Counted from the stretch's first letter, positions 37,382 through 50,935 are shown. The stretch: 64,000 nt of DNA from Ceratorhiza oryzae-sativae (GCA_030998015.1 JARWMV010000238.1:1674001-1738000), one strand, 5' to 3'. The notes: generated from the letters alone by a model not told the origin. Translations and numbers: made by a program.

Positions 37382-38424
37382 TGTCGCCGTGGTCGCCTGG
37401 CACTAGCATCGCGCTGCGCTAGCTCGTTTTCGTTCTTATTTCTCTGGGTTTACTGGGTTTTGAGGGGCACATGTGGTTGTATTTATAAGACAGGATTCGC
37501 ACTCATCGCATAAAACACATTCTCTAGGTGTATTTTATTGGCTAATGGAACCTATCTTCCCCCCCTTCATCGTGCATTCGTGGGAATATTTGTTAGCCGG
37601 TTAGGAGTGCAGACAGTATGGGTGGTGCGAATCGTATATCCGCCGCCTCCCATTGAAATCCGAGACATCAGTTTCGTCACGGAGTATACTGAGATACTTC
37701 ACCGCAGATCTTGGCTACTTTTATGGCTTCATCGGCGTAATGGGATATCCGCTGCGGTAGGAGACGGGTCCGCTGGCTGAGCGCAAAAGCCAGTCCCGTT
37801 CCAAAAGCACAATTTATCCTTCGTGGGAAACAAACGAGTCCATGGCAAGGTTCCATGTGGGTCTCGCCCTCCTTCTCTCCAAGCGGGCACACAGAAGCTC
37901 ACTGGAGCGGTAGTATCCACCAGCTCCGACGAGCTTGCTTCTTTTTCTCCGTACCGCCCTGCCAACTTGGCACGCCACTTGGTTTGGTTGATTTGAGTGC
38001 GGCCAGGACGACGTCCTCGTACGCCAAGTAAAGCCGAGTACCCCCATTATGCATCTGATATCCTAGGCTTATTGGCCCAGTTGAAAGTCTTGGGTGGTTC
38101 AGGTCATCCGAGTCAAGTTTGTGACCTTGCCGAGACTAACCCCCAAGGGTCAGATCCCAGTCATCGGCAACGGTTGCGTCTGCAACGCGCACAATAATAG
38201 ATAGACGAAACTCGCTGTGGCAGCACAAGTGAAAATACGTGTCATGGTTTGTGCGCACTGGTGGGTGGTCGAGCGTGTTGATACAAACGGAGCTACGTTG
38301 AACATGAACGACAATGGCGCAAGCATGCTGAGGAGAAATGAATCCAACTATGAGTGGAAAGGGCTGTGCCGTGTTTGATAGACAAGAAACATTGGCTAGA
38401 TGTCATGTACATGGAGGTGTTGTA
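37382..38424. other. Intergenic, contains an IBtk-like gene fragment
   Basis: No complete gene. The only structure I recognise is the diverged fragment at about 37680-37840 described separately. Confidence 0.5.
37680..37840 (-). pseudogene. Diverged fragment of an IBtk-like RCC1 exon pair
   Basis: On the minus strand TKDKLCFWNGTGFCAQ resembles TKEVWCFWNGTDFRIQ of the IBtk-like gene at 58040-62769. Nucleotides around it (GTGCTTTTGGAACGGGAC) are nearly identical. Intron-like sequence and a piece matching the next exon (AIKVAKICGE against RIQIAKITSSE) follow in the same order. The donor site is lost (GCCAGC for GTCAGC). It is too short and broken to be a gene. It keeps intron sequence, so it came from DNA duplication rather than a processed transcript. 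Confidence 0.5.
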
Positions 38425-41400
38425 CCAGGGGAGACCGGTTTCTGGCCGCATCTTACTTTTCGAGACCGTGGGAGTTGTCACCAAGAGCGTTTGAGCTCGA
38501 AATTTGCACCAAATGAGAGCCTTGCATGTCATTTATCTCTGTTCTGAGCGACAAATATATTCAATTACGGGATGAGCTGTACGAGGCGGCGGAACTCAGG
38601 GGGTCTAAGACCCATTTTTGGCCAGCCTCGGACACATTCGAACCGTCTCGGATATGGCGGCTACATCCGGTGTCCAATCAGAATCGTCAATCAACAGCTA
38701 GGCTATCAACACTGGCCCCCCACATTTCCACGAAATAGGATATTTAAAGTAAGAATATATACTATATACACAACTAGCTAATTAAAGGACCTGGTAAACT
38801 TGGTGGTACAGGAGGGAAATCGGCACCGAATGACGTAGAAACCGGGCCCTCTATCTCGACGATGCTCGACCCGGAGTTCGCGGCTCGCTGAGACACACGG
38901 GCAGTGTTGAACATCTTCGAGTAGCGTGGGAGTGCTTTGAGCTCGGGGTGATCGTCAAAGTGTGTTGAAATCTTGTCAAAGATTTCGGAGCGCTTTGAAT
39001 TTGCGAACGGCACACCGAGACACGCCGCCAAGTCGCCCAGCCACTCAAGATTCTTCGTCTTGTAGCTCTGGAATGTCCCATCGAACGCGTAAGTCTGATC
39101 TGCAATAATCAGACTCCTCTTTCCCTCAATATCCTTCGCTTTAGCCTCCTTCCTAGCCGCTTTGTCTGCTTCCACTACCCGCTTTGCCTCCTCCTCCCCA
39201 AGGGCTTTTTCGAACGCCTCTCGCATCTCTGGATTAGTCAAAAACCTGTACTTCTGAATCTTCGACATTGCAGCGGCCTCGGCCGAGGTGCGCTTTGGCT
39301 TATTTCGCGCATCGAGTTGGCGTCGAAGATCCTCGTACTGGCGCTTCAGAAGAACCAGGTGAGTGTGAGCATTTTGTGCATACTCGTTAACCTGCACTAA
39401 GTTCTGCCATAGCACTTCGAGTTCCTTTTCTTGTTTTACGGCCTGATCCTTGAGCCGTAAACCTTGGCGGCCGCCAATGAATTGGCTACGGAGGAGTTGG
39501 GATGGAGGCACAGCTGGAAGCTGTATCGGGACTGACTCCAAGGTTAGTGTTATCCTCTCCCGGTTATGTATAAATGTTCTCACTTTGCTCATGCTCCGGT
39601 TCGCCTGAACTAACTTGGCCGAGCGATAAAGACGGCTCGGATGGATTGAGTGCAACAAAATCGCCGACCGGAATGGTGTTTCCATCGGCAATAAGGGCAG
39701 GATCTATAGGAATCAGATCCCTTGCAGTGGCAACCGGGGTGGGAGCGGGGCCGTTCTGCACTTGGCCAACAGGAGTCGGTTGATTCACCCCAGGAGAAGT
39801 AGGTGGGCACTCGGATGTGTTCTCGTCCTGACTGCTGATAAGACCATCGGCAGGAAAAACGAATGATTGCGAACCAGGCTGATCCAGCTCTACAAATGTG
39901 AATGGGGCAGTCGGAAATGAGGGTGGCAGATGGGTAGAGGTAGAGGTGATCTTGCTAGGTGCGTAATCCATCTCTGTAAATATGTCGGGATTGAAGGGGT
40001 AGTGGCCAGTACGGCGCCAGGCATCAACAATAATATCCGGCTGCATACCCGCTTGTCGGGCAGTCATGTAGTTTTCGATTGTTGTAGCCTTGCTAGCTGA
40101 GCTGTTGACCCGCGCACTCCTCTCACATATCTTTTTCCACTCTGCTTGGACTCGGTTGAACACGCCAACGTCAAGTGGCTGTGTTTTGTGCGTTGTTTTC
40201 GGGGGAAGGCAGAAGATGAATATCTTCTCGTCGAATGCAATCTGGCGTATACGGGGGGATATATGCGAGCCATGGCCGTCCAAGAGAAGAACTAATGGTG
40301 CGTCGGATACTCGGTATTTGTTTGCTTCAGGTATAAACACCTTCTTGAACCACTGCTCACAGACGTCGTCGGACGTCCATCCATTTTCACTTGGGACGCA
40401 GCTTGATAGAAAGTAAGCTTAAATCTCGTTGCTCAGAAAGTGCACTTACCACCCGATGTGATTGTCTTCCCACCACTTTCCAACGTCGCCTCTTTGGTGC
40501 ACAAAGCTAGGTTTCATAGCAACGCCTTTTGCATTTGCACATTCAATTGCTGTTGTAAGCTCCAGGCTGTCATTTTTGAGCTTATATTGTGTTTTCTCTA
40601 GTAGGCCAAAGAAATGTTTTTGTGGTGTAGTTGATCGGCCGCCGCCACCCTGTATTCCTTTCTCATCCATATTCCACTGGTGGTCAGGAGGTACAGTATA
40701 GCGTACAACCATATCACCATAGGCCTCAATGCGCTGACATTGTTGGCTTGTTAAACCCAGATGCACGTTTTGGATCCAGACCATAGGCTCGTTTGAATTT
40801 GAGGACCGAGTTATGTCGTTTGATGAATCGCTTGTACCAGTGTGGTGAAATTTCTACACCAGGACCAGCAAGCTGTTGAGCTCGTTCAAGTAGGTCTTCC
40901 TTAGTCCATGGGAGGCCCATTCCACCAGACAGAATACACCAATCGACAAGGCCCGATTCGATGGTGGGGGAGAGCTTTTGCCGGTGAGCATGTCCAATCC
41001 TAGCACTAGAGCATCGGCCATTTACATGGTTTGAGAGTGTCTTTCGTGGAATATCATGAAACTTGGCAGCTTTGCTTGTACTCTTAAAAGCACCCTTGCG
41101 CAGATCTCGCAACGCGTCCTGGATGCGATCTTCATGTGTGCGCTTGTTTGTATCTACTTTAGGCATCTGTGAATAAATAGTTAGCATACATCTAAACCCA
41201 AGGTTCCCAACATCAACTCACTGTCAGGTGTAGTTAGTGACATTGAGGAAGGTGTAAGATTGCCACAGCTGGGCCTCCTTGAGTACTTCGGCATTGCTCG
41301 ATTAATTTAGAATAGTCTGATTTTTTTCTGACATATCCGACAGAATTATTTGGCTCCGGTGGATACTCTACCTCTGTACAGTGAGACATCATACAAGATT

Positions 41401-41736
41401 CTCACAAACCTAAGTGAACCAAGAGGTTATGAGATTGCTACATATCATACATTCATTTAGTCCAAAAAACGGCCACACTTGAGAAGGGTTATTAGGAAAC
41501 GGAGCAATCCGAAGGTATTTTGATGCTCCGGTTCGTGCCCAAAAAGTGGGTTGTATGCACCATTACTTCTCACACACTCCAGCCTCCATTCTAAAAATTT
41601 GATCTCAGATGCTCATGAGAGTCGTCTACAAGGCCGTATTTATGCCAGATTTTTAAATCATCACAATTTTGCAGAAACCTCAAGTTGGCCAGAAATGGGT
41701 CCAAAATCGGACCGGCCAGAAGCCGGTCTCCCCTGG
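38425..41736 (-). mobile_element. Pogo-like DNA transposon
   Basis: The ends CCAGGGGAGACCGG-TTCTGGCCG (38425 on) and its reverse complement (ending 41736) form ~24-bp terminal inverted repeats with one mismatch. TA flanks both ends (38423-38424, 41737-41738), as expected for Tc1/mariner-superfamily elements. The element is 3312 bp and holds one minus-strand transposase gene. It inserted next to the start of the NACHT-WD40 relic. Confidence 0.88.
38774..41187 (-). pseudogene. Pogo-type DDE transposase, one frameshift
   Basis: ATG at 41187 or 41166 (MPKVDTNKRTHEDRIQ). The N terminus is a psq/CENP-B-type DNA-binding region (STSKAAKFHDIPRKTLSNHV, WTKEDLLERAQQL, SPHWYKRFIKRH), then DPKRASGFNKPT. 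A one-base shift near 40725 separates SAH from EAYGDMVVRYT. The DDE_1 core follows with QWNMDEKG (D), LLLDGHGSHIS (D) and KTHKTQPLDVGVF (D). Introns lie near 40390-40440 and 39535-39585. The C-terminal ~300 aa are charged and helical (EEEAKRVVEADKAARKEA). The catalytic triad is intact; the only visible lesion is the frameshift, so the element is either newly dead or mis-sequenced. Confidence 0.82.
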
Positions 41737-41899
41737 TAGTCGTTGGTTGGTGGAACCGGCACTCTCGTGGCTGTGCATTGCTTTACCAAATAAGACCTGT
41801 CAGAGTCAGAGTCAGATAGCGCCTGTCCGAAACCATAAGGTAGCCAAGCCACGCAAAAGAGATACATTCACCAGCCCACTTGGTTCCCTGACTCGCTCT

Positions 41900-44800
41900 T
41901 TCAACCGGGCCGTCCGGTCTCACTGCCCTCTGCCTTTGACATCTAGTCGTGGTATCCCGAATCTGGATGGGTCGTCTGGGAAGCTGGACACCGCGCTCCG
42001 CAAACTCAGACATAGCACAAGTGCAGTCTCAGGCCCTAACTTTGTGGTTGATTGCTTGAATGATTGTTTTTAACAAATTTCCGGTACGTTTTCCGTCGTC
42101 TAAGTTGACTGCAGGGGCAATCTCCAACCCTGGGGACAGTCGGCAGCTAGGAATAGGGCGAGACTATGATGTACTCGCTGCGTTGATGATTTCGACCGTG
42201 GAGATAATTGAGCTGCAGCGTAGCCAGAGGGATAGGGACCACTTATCTATCGGTTAAAGGTGGTGATAAGGCGAGTGAGGCGATGTTCTCAGAAGATGAC
42301 CAGGCTAAAGCGACATGAAACATAGCGAGCTCAATCCAGTAAAGAACAGTACCTGGACGCCGAACGCGGCGTCGGTGACCTGATGGCGTTGTACCGCAGG
42401 GCCACAGAGCGATTGCAGAAGCTGTACGCAGGCCATGCTACGAGAGTACCGGCTAGTCTATGAACTGAGTTTTTGCTAGGTCGACATGACATTGAGCAAA
42501 TGGAAGACGACAGATAAGAGTCTGAAAATGGTCACCGACCACTTGGTAGTGAGTACACTCACCTGCCAACTCGCGTATTATAATGTATTTTCACAGCATT
42601 GTTCTCCGGGAGAGCCACCTCAACGGGTCGTTTCTAGTACATGCACTGCGATATGACTGGTTCGCTGCGTCACGGTCTGACACAACACATGTATCCCCAA
42701 TATCCAGCAGCCGGTTATCCATTAGCTCGACGAAAAGGTAAGTGATCTAAAAGCTAACGAGGTCTACGTGATGGATGGTATGGCTAGGACAGACAAGACC
42801 ACAATCGCATACAGCTTTTGCTTCCCACTGGAACCCCGGAACCAGCTTGCCGCAAGCATATTTTATTCTCGCTCTCTGCTGGCTTGTAAGGATGTGGGAA
42901 ATACATTCGGCACCATCGCGTGTCGGCTTGCGATCATGTGTCCTCCTTTCCAAGACGCGCTGTCTACGGATCCAGATCTGGGAAGCCGAGGCATATCTAC
43001 TCAGTACAAGAAGCTGATATACGAGCCGATGCGACGAGTCTAGGACAAGGTACCATCTGGAGTCTTGGTAGTGGTGGTGGATGCGCTGGACGAGTGCAAC
43101 TGATAGACCGGATATATCGATGATTCTCGAGAGCCTGCTGCGTTTCGCCACTGACCTTCCATTGCGGTACTTTCTGACCTGTCGACCTGACCGAAATGTA
43201 CTGGCTGACGTCGCGGTATGCGCGGATAAGAACAGGTCTCTGTAATGCCTGCATGACATTGAGGAGCCATTGGCTCCGGCCGACACTGAGACCTGTCTGA
43301 GATACGAACTTGGAGTTTTGCGATCAAACAAAGGCCAGGTCGAGCGGTTGGTTGAGCTCTCCCGGGAAACTATTCATCTATGCTGCCACTACCGCGAGAT
43401 ACTGTATAGCTAATAGCACTGTCGCTGGCGACCCTGCAAGGCAATTGAATTATGTCCTGAAGGTAAAGCTCAAAGGTACTAGCAAACCGTATAAGCTGCG
43501 GGACGTATTGCACACGGGCGTTCTCACTGCCGTTCTTGATGATAGTAATCTCGAGTCTTCTGAAGTGGCAAACGTGGGAGCCATAATCTATGCGGTGGTG
43601 TACCCAAAGGAACTACTATCGATATCTCTCACGCAGGGAGGTTTCTGGTGGCTAAGACGCAATCGTACTTAGCTCAACTACGAAGGTAGAGAACTAAGGA
43701 AGGGAGAGGGGGTTCCCGCGAACTCGCGCATGACATCAGAGAGGGGATAGGTAACAAACACAAATATGCGCATCCATACGCGCATATGATTGTAAATTCA
43801 ACAATATCATCTATCGCCGCGATGCTTGCGTCAGAAAGATGCCTTGTAGTGAGCTTAGTGGCATCACTTATACCTGTGCTTCATATAGGCGAGAACAACG
43901 GCCTGTTATCTACCCTACATGCTTGTTTCCCTGACTATCTGCTGAATGAGACGAGTCTCACCAGGTTTTAGTGCAATTCCGATCGCCAGAGCGGACAGAT
44001 GTCTTACCAGTGCTTCGAGGTTATGCGAGATATGCTACATTTCAAGATCTGCAAGCTCGAGTCGTCGTTCATTTATGACCAGCCTGTACCGGGGTTAGCA
44101 AAGCGCATACACAAGGCAACTCCCGACCACCTATTCTATGCCTGTCGATAGTTGGGTGAACACTTGCTTGAAAGTACGAATCTGCAGAGGCTGGTGGTGC
44201 TGCTGGAAGAGTTTCTGTTTGACCGGGCGTTGTTCTGGATCGAGGCAATGAATATGAAAGAAATCGTTGGAGCTGGCTTGGAAACGGTATCGAAGCTCAC
44301 TAGAGCCGCTACCGTGAGCAACATGTTGTGCCTTCGTGGGCAAACTGGTGGAAAGGAGTCAACATCAGGCTGCGAAAATCCTTGGTGATACAGAGAATAT
44401 GCGTAGATTTACGAAAATTTATCGGTGTCTTGATTGCAAACCCTGTGCGAAAGAGCAGACCTCACGCTTACGTATCTGTGCTGGCGGCATGGAACAAAAA
44501 TACCCCTATATGGCCAGGACGCACTGAGAATGAGGGCAGCAGCAGGTGACCCAATTGAAGACAATGAATCAGCGACATTGGGTATTTGGCTATTCATAAG
44601 TGATATATATGCCATAGCAATTTCTCCCCATGGTCGACTAATTGACGTGGGTAGTATTGGAGGACGTATCTCTGTGTGGGGTGCACAGAGTGGAAAACGG
44701 CTAGTTGGTTCCGTCCATGCACATACCGAGGATGCCATCTGTATGGAAATCTCCCGAGATGGCCAAAAGCCTAGCCTCGGGCTCCAATGACCGTACGACA

Positions 44801-46480
44801 CGAAGACTGGACGTGAAGCTACCTCACTATTGCGTGCACATACCGGTGCAATGCAGTCGATTATGTATTCACCCGATGGGGTGCACCTTGCGACTGCATC
44901 TTGCGAACTATCCGCATTTGGGATATTTCAACTGACGAAGTCGTTGGGCATCCGTTAGAAGGACACATGGGTGGTATCAACTCGATAGCCTATTCAGGCG
45001 CTGGAAAATTGATCGTCTCCAGGACAGCAGGGATCTGGAATGTCGAGACGAGGGGAATGCATGGTGGTCCGCTGAAAAGGCACACTGCACCTGTTAGGTT
45101 AGTCACGCACTCGTCCAATGACAGCCACATCGCTTCCAGTGACGATAGTTGCACTATCTGGATGTGGGACGCGTCTACCTGCTACTGAATTGGTCAGCCG
45201 TTCCAAGGTCATAGAGATACAGTGCGTTGTGTGTCATACTTTTCCGACGGCAACCGTATCGTTTCTGGGTTTCTGGTTCACATGATCTCACCGCGCGAGT
45301 CTGGGACGCTCATTCTGGTCACACAGTTGCCAGTCGATTCGCTGGAGATAATAATTGGGTGGTTTCGGTCGTGTTCTTTCCTGGAGAAGACCGAGTTGTG
45401 ACAAGCTCCTGTGACACAAAGATTTGTACTTGGGGTGTGAATACTGTATGTGCACAAGTCATGGTTTCAGGAGGGCATAGTCGATCCGTGTACTCGGTCG
45501 AATTTCTGCCGAATAGCAAGCACATCGCTTCCAGTGGAATATGCGGGACCGTAATTGTGTGCAATACAGAGACGGGGAGGATTACAACGCGAAGCACTCA
45601 CAGGGCATGCTGGCCTTGTGTCATGTGTTGTATACTCTGCATGCGGCAGCTATATCCCCTCTGATGCCAAGATCATACGATTTGTATACCGGACCGAAAC
45701 ACAAGCCACTCGAAGGGCACTGTGGTATGGTCTTCTCGGTAGTGTTCTATCCAGACAGAAACCGAGTTGCATCTGGCTCAGCAGTCTGTGGGATCCGGAT
45801 GTGGGACGTAGAGTCCGGCACCCTCGTGGCTACTATATTCTGAGGCATCAAAGGAGTTGTTTGGTCACTATAGTACTCACATGACGGAATACGCGTTGTC
45901 TCGTGTTCTGCCGACAATGATGTGAGGGTGTGGGGCGCAATTACTGAAGCCACTGTTGCTGGCCCATTCGATAGCGATGCCCTCTCTGTGGCCTACTCTA
46001 CTGATGCGTTGCATATCCCGTGCTCTCCCGACAACTTTGTAATTTCGGTTCTGGATGCGTTCACCGGATTGGCCCATCTATGGCGCATATGGACCGGGTT
46101 ACATCGGCGGTCTCCTCTTGGATGATCGTTGTATAGTTTCTGGATCTGATGAATGCTCCATATGAGTGTGGGACTCGCATGCGGAAGGCTGATCAATGGG
46201 CCATTACGCGCATACCCAGCCGGTGATGGGAACAGCACGTTCACCCGAAGGACGTCTGATCGCTTCATGCTCGCTTGATGGGTCTACTCGCATCTGGAAT
46301 GCGCATATGTTCATGTCGCCTATGTGTGGCACTAGCTGGTGGAAGTTGAACGAAGGCATCTGGGTTGTGGGATTTGACTCGTCTTTGCTGTTCTGCACTA
46401 GACCTTCAGACGGGGCTCACCTGGCCTCAAAATGTGGTGGTCATGCCCGAACGAGGGCAGTGCGATTTGGACGTTAGAGG
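41900..46480 (+). pseudogene. NACHT-WD40 (NLR-type) gene relic
   Basis: Fragments of one architecture follow in order with many frameshifts and stops. LDTALRKLRHST near 42000 matches the N-terminal region of fungal NLR-like proteins as I recall it. VMDGMARTDKTTIAYSF at about 42771 is the NACHT P-loop, with the usual G-T-G-K reading R-T-D-K. Next come STQYKKLIYEPM and VVDALDECN (Walker B region) followed by TGA. WD40 repeats run from about 44,900 to 46,470 (TIRIWDIST, ARVWDAHSG, IRMWDVESG, TRIWNAH). Intact members are cytoplasmic STAND NTPases used in fungal self/non-self recognition. This copy cannot encode a protein. Confidence 0.82.
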
Positions 46481-48387
46481 TGCTTGCATTGAACAGGAGT
46501 GGTCTAATTTGTAAGTTTAGCCTTATTTCCTGCACTGCTCGAGAATTGAGTCTCGAATGACTCGTTATCCCTAACGTCACGCTTGTGTTGGCAAGCCACC
46601 TCTCGGCCGATTTTCTTGGTTAGGCTCTCATGCAGTCTAGGTGCAGGTTCAATAATCAGGAAACTTGATTGAAGGAACTGCGTACCTTTTTCGTTTGGTC
46701 GGGATGTAAAGTATTCTTGTATCTAGCGGAGATTTCCGAAATGAACGGGTCGTTGGGTAAGGTCGGTAATCGGGCCGGCTCGCTATATGCACTGTATATG
46801 TTCCACCGAGTGCGTGCATGATTCGGAGAGGTTTAGCGTGTAAACAGGGGTGCTTTAGCCCCTGTACCGACCACCCCATTCTCTTCATACTCTACTCACC
46901 TTTACTCTATCTTTAAGCCATTTCATGAAATTTGCATTGTTCCTCAGAACCTATTTCTATACCGGATCTGCGGAATCTTTGCGGTGAACCATTCGCCGAG
47001 ATTATCGGGAAAGAGGCACAAAGGATGTCAGTACAGTATTATTGACCTAGTAAAGAGCAGGGTCATGATACATTACGCTGGCGGTCTCATAGGAACACGC
47101 GGCACACCTTAGTTAAGACACACGATGATACCGCTGGTCCTCATCTCGTGGCTGAAAGGTCCTGCAAGATGGCTAGCATTGTTCGAACAATTCGAAATTC
47201 AAGATTCAAGTCAATCAAGTGGCCCCGATGTTGCGACCAACCGGCTTGGGTGGGCGGTGAACCAGAGGACATCGAAGAGCCCACTTGGTACCCGTTCTTC
47301 TGGAAACCCAGGAGGGCTGCATCGCACTCATAATAATTAAATAAGTCACAGTCTACCAGCAATTTCTGGCGAGTTAAACTTAATACGGGGCCACTAACAT
47401 CGCCAGGAATTTCCTGAACCTAGCCAAACTTGGTGGAAGGTAAAAGTGTGCAAAGTGGTCATATATGCACATAGACACTCACATGAAAATACACTTTAGT
47501 GTGCGAAATCCAAGTCCATGCTGGCGAATGGTGTTTTTTCTCCGTGGATTAGGGAAGCTCCACATTAAATGGACTTACGGTGGCCTGCCTACAGGTGGTT
47601 GTTTCGCTTTGCTGCATGCGTCACCGGAGCACCAAAACTGGCAATTGCTGGCGAGTGGTTCAATCAAAACTCCAGCCTTTCCACTAAATCTGAGATACTG
47701 AGCGGAAAACTTTCGCCCTAGCGCGACCGCATGCCTTGCATTTATTTTCGCGATTCGGCGTTTCAGGACAGACACCCATGATTACGTAATGACCCAGCCA
47801 AGACTCCCGGCTACCACAAGCAAAGCGCCACTGGCCCCCAATACGCTCAAACGGGCAGCTTCATATATGGCATGGCATGAATATCGATTATTATCCTTCA
47901 GAATCCCTATAATGCAAATCGGCTCGATTTACCGTAATTTCGACATTTGCCCACTCAACCTCTGCTATAACAGAACCGCGCCAGCGGTGCATCTAGTCCA
48001 CAAAGCTTCGACGAAGCGACCTCAACAGTTGCAAGATATTTGAGATATCCCACTATGCTCCATTCTTTCAACCATCACGCGACACAGCACAGCCTAGCAC
48101 CACTCGCCGTCAAAAAAACTGCGGCACGACGCTGGGGGTTGACTGGTTCCCGATCTCGACCTGGTGTCCCGGATATGCTTCCGTCTGACAATGACTCTTC
48201 GTCTCTCTAAAATAGCATCCGCTTCGCTTTCTCAGCAGCGTGGATTTTTTCTGCGCAGTAGGAGACCGGAGCAGTGCCGCTTTATCCATCGTTCCAAGCT
48301 CGGTCATAGCGGGCAAGTCTCACTCTATAAATCACGCTATGATTCTGGGCACCAAACCACAGCTGCATCACTCGTCTCATAAAAACG
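46481..48387. other. No gene recognised
   Basis: I see no coding family, RNA gene or transposon boundary here. Confidence 0.5.
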
Positions 48388-50935
48388 ATGATCCCATTCA
48401 ACCCCTCTTTTCTCGTACTCGGCCTCGTGCTGCCCCTTCAGGCGTCCGCTTTGGCCACTCCCCACCCCATTCGCGCTTTCAAGCGACACATTTCGTGGAG
48501 CCCATGTGGGAATGGAACGTACCCTCGCGAGTGCGGGTTCTTTAAGGTCCCCCTAGACTACAAGAACCCCAATGCAAGGTACGGCTACACTCGCTGTTGC
48601 TCGGCTCAATGCAACTAAGGAGCCTCGGCTGGGCACGCTTTTCACGAATCCCGGAGGTCCAGGTATGTCGCCTTGTCCATGTAATCATACCAAGTTTCAG
48701 TCACTTAATTAATCCCTAGGCGGAAGTGGAGTAGAGTGGATTTTGAGTGATGATATTCTACTCATGAACCAGGGCTCTGGCGGCCAGTATGATATAGTCA
48801 GTATGTAGCCATTCCAGACTCTTACACGATACGGGTTGGATTAACACCAAAAAAAAAAAAAAAAAAGGCTGGGACCCTAGAGGATTGGTCAGACCACTCC
48901 CAAAGTCAAGTGCTTTGACTCTGGTACTCAAGAGGTCGCCTTCTGGAACGGATCGCTCCGAGGTCAGCTCCTCGAGGTCCGCACCGACTTCAGCAACCGT
49001 ACCGCTCTCAACGATTTCTACTCTCACATCAACGAGACCGATCGCGCGCTGATTCGGTTCGGAAAGCAATGCAATAATGCGAGTCAGAATATGCTGAAGT
49101 ACATTGGAACGGCTGCCGGGGCAAGAGACATGGTTGAGTTACACGATGCAATCGAGGGAACAAAAGAAATCAACTACTGGGGAGTTTCGTAAGTGATTTT
49201 CTCCAAGTAATTCATGTGCTTTAGGCTGAAATAATATTCAGTTACGGAACGATACTCGGCAACTATTTCGTTAATAGTAGGACCATTACCATACGTCGAT
49301 TGCATGAGTTGCTGAATTTGAAAATACAAAAGTGTTCCCCAAACGAGTTGGACGTGTGATTTTGGATGGTGTTGTCGATCCATGGGTTTGGGCAACCGAG
49401 AACCCGCTGAATGTGAGCTAGTGCGCCATAAGGATATTCTATAATACTTACCATATCATTCATTAGATTGGTCCGATTTCCTTAAGCTCGACTGATGCCA
49501 CGTTCGATGCGTTCGCCAGACTCTGTGCCGAAGCCGGCCCATCCAAGTGTGCAATCGCGCAGAATGGATCTACAGTAGACAGTATTCGAGAGTGGGTGTT
49601 TGAACTTATCGAAGTAAGTGCCCAATTTGTTAGTTGCATCGCACCAGGGATTTGACCTCATTTCGACCAGATGGCTTTCAATTACACTACGGCGCATGGG
49701 CCGTCCGAATTTTCTTCTGGACTGCTTCGAGGTTCGTCCATGGTTTATATCTCCAGAATCACATCAATGAACAAATGGATATAGGCAATATATTTGGCGG
49801 TTTGTATCAGCCAGTCCTCTGGCCATCCGCTGCACAAACATTAGCCGGAATATATGCTGCACTTAACAATGCAACCTCGAACGCCAGTCTTTCCCGTAGA
49901 GATTTCGCTTGGCTAGCTAAACGAGACGCCACAAATTCGTCTGACTCCGCTACCGACTTTTCATACCAGGCGATTACATGTGCAGATGCAATCGACATGC
50001 CCACAACGACGACAAGGGACGGGTTCGAGGCTATCGTTAACATAACGCAGAATGTAACGCGAATGTGTAAGTTTCCATTTTTGTTGTTTCACGAGGATCC
50101 CAGATGTTAACTTGCGATGCGAAGTTGGCCCTTATAGCTGGTTCCAAGTGAGTACTAGGCTTAAACGAAATTACATGCCCTGTCATATCGCTTAGGGGGA
50201 ATTGTATTGTCATCACTGGCCATCGAGAGCTGTTGAGCGCTTCAGAGGGCCCTTCAACCATACTCTAGCGAATAAGATACTCGTGATTGGTCAGTCATAC
50301 AGTTAGGCAAGCAGTCAATAGAGCCTAATCTATTTTTATGATTCAGGAAACGTTGCGGATCCGATCACTCCATATATTTCTGCCAAGCGAGTCGCAGACG
50401 CTCTTGGTGAATCGGCGGGGTTGATCAAACGGAATGGATATGGTGTAAGTTTACATCAAATTCCTGTTGATGTTCGGCTCACATCCGCAATAACATTGAA
50501 CCAGCATACTTCGCTGTATATGCGGTCAGACTGGTTAGTATAAATCTCACGCGCGATTTTGCAAATTTCAAAGCAAAATGAATTTTAGTACCACCAATGC
50601 GACGGTCAACTACTTTGTCCACCTCATGAAGCCAGCGACGTTCCTGGAGTGCGAGGTCGTTAGACTGTTTTGCCAATGAGAAAAAATTACTAATGGGCCC
50701 GCATTTGCAGACAAATCATACGCTATTCTGAGCGGGTGGATCTGATCGACCTTGGTGATCCTGAACCGACTGCAGGGCTTCCACCAACCGCGACCGGCGT
50801 CTTTTTTTCATTGGTTTTCCTAATCCTGTTCAGATCAGCTCAATATTTTATATTACTCTCCATAGTGTCGGGTCCGCTGGTGAACTCGATTTCCATCATG
50901 CTGACGCAATCCGAGATCGGAGCCGAACAGTAACG
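48388..50935 (+). pseudogene. Secreted S33/TAP-like alpha/beta hydrolase, frameshifted
   Basis: ATG at 48388 starts a signal peptide (FLVLGLVLPLQASALA). The family pattern follows: WSPCGNGTYPRECGFF, TNPGGPGGSG (oxyanion loop), YDIVSWDPRG, the nucleophile elbow WGVSYG split by an intron, DPWVWATENPLN, ADPITPY (catalytic Asp) and GYGHTSL (catalytic His). These match exported tripeptidyl-peptidase-like hydrolases. One extra base near 48576 shifts the frame before AVARLNATKEP, and one missing base near 48883 shifts it again after DPRG. A stop also falls in the C-terminal region near 50720 unless splicing differs. About ten short introns are otherwise well formed. The triad is preserved, so the decay, if real, is young. 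Confidence 0.82.
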
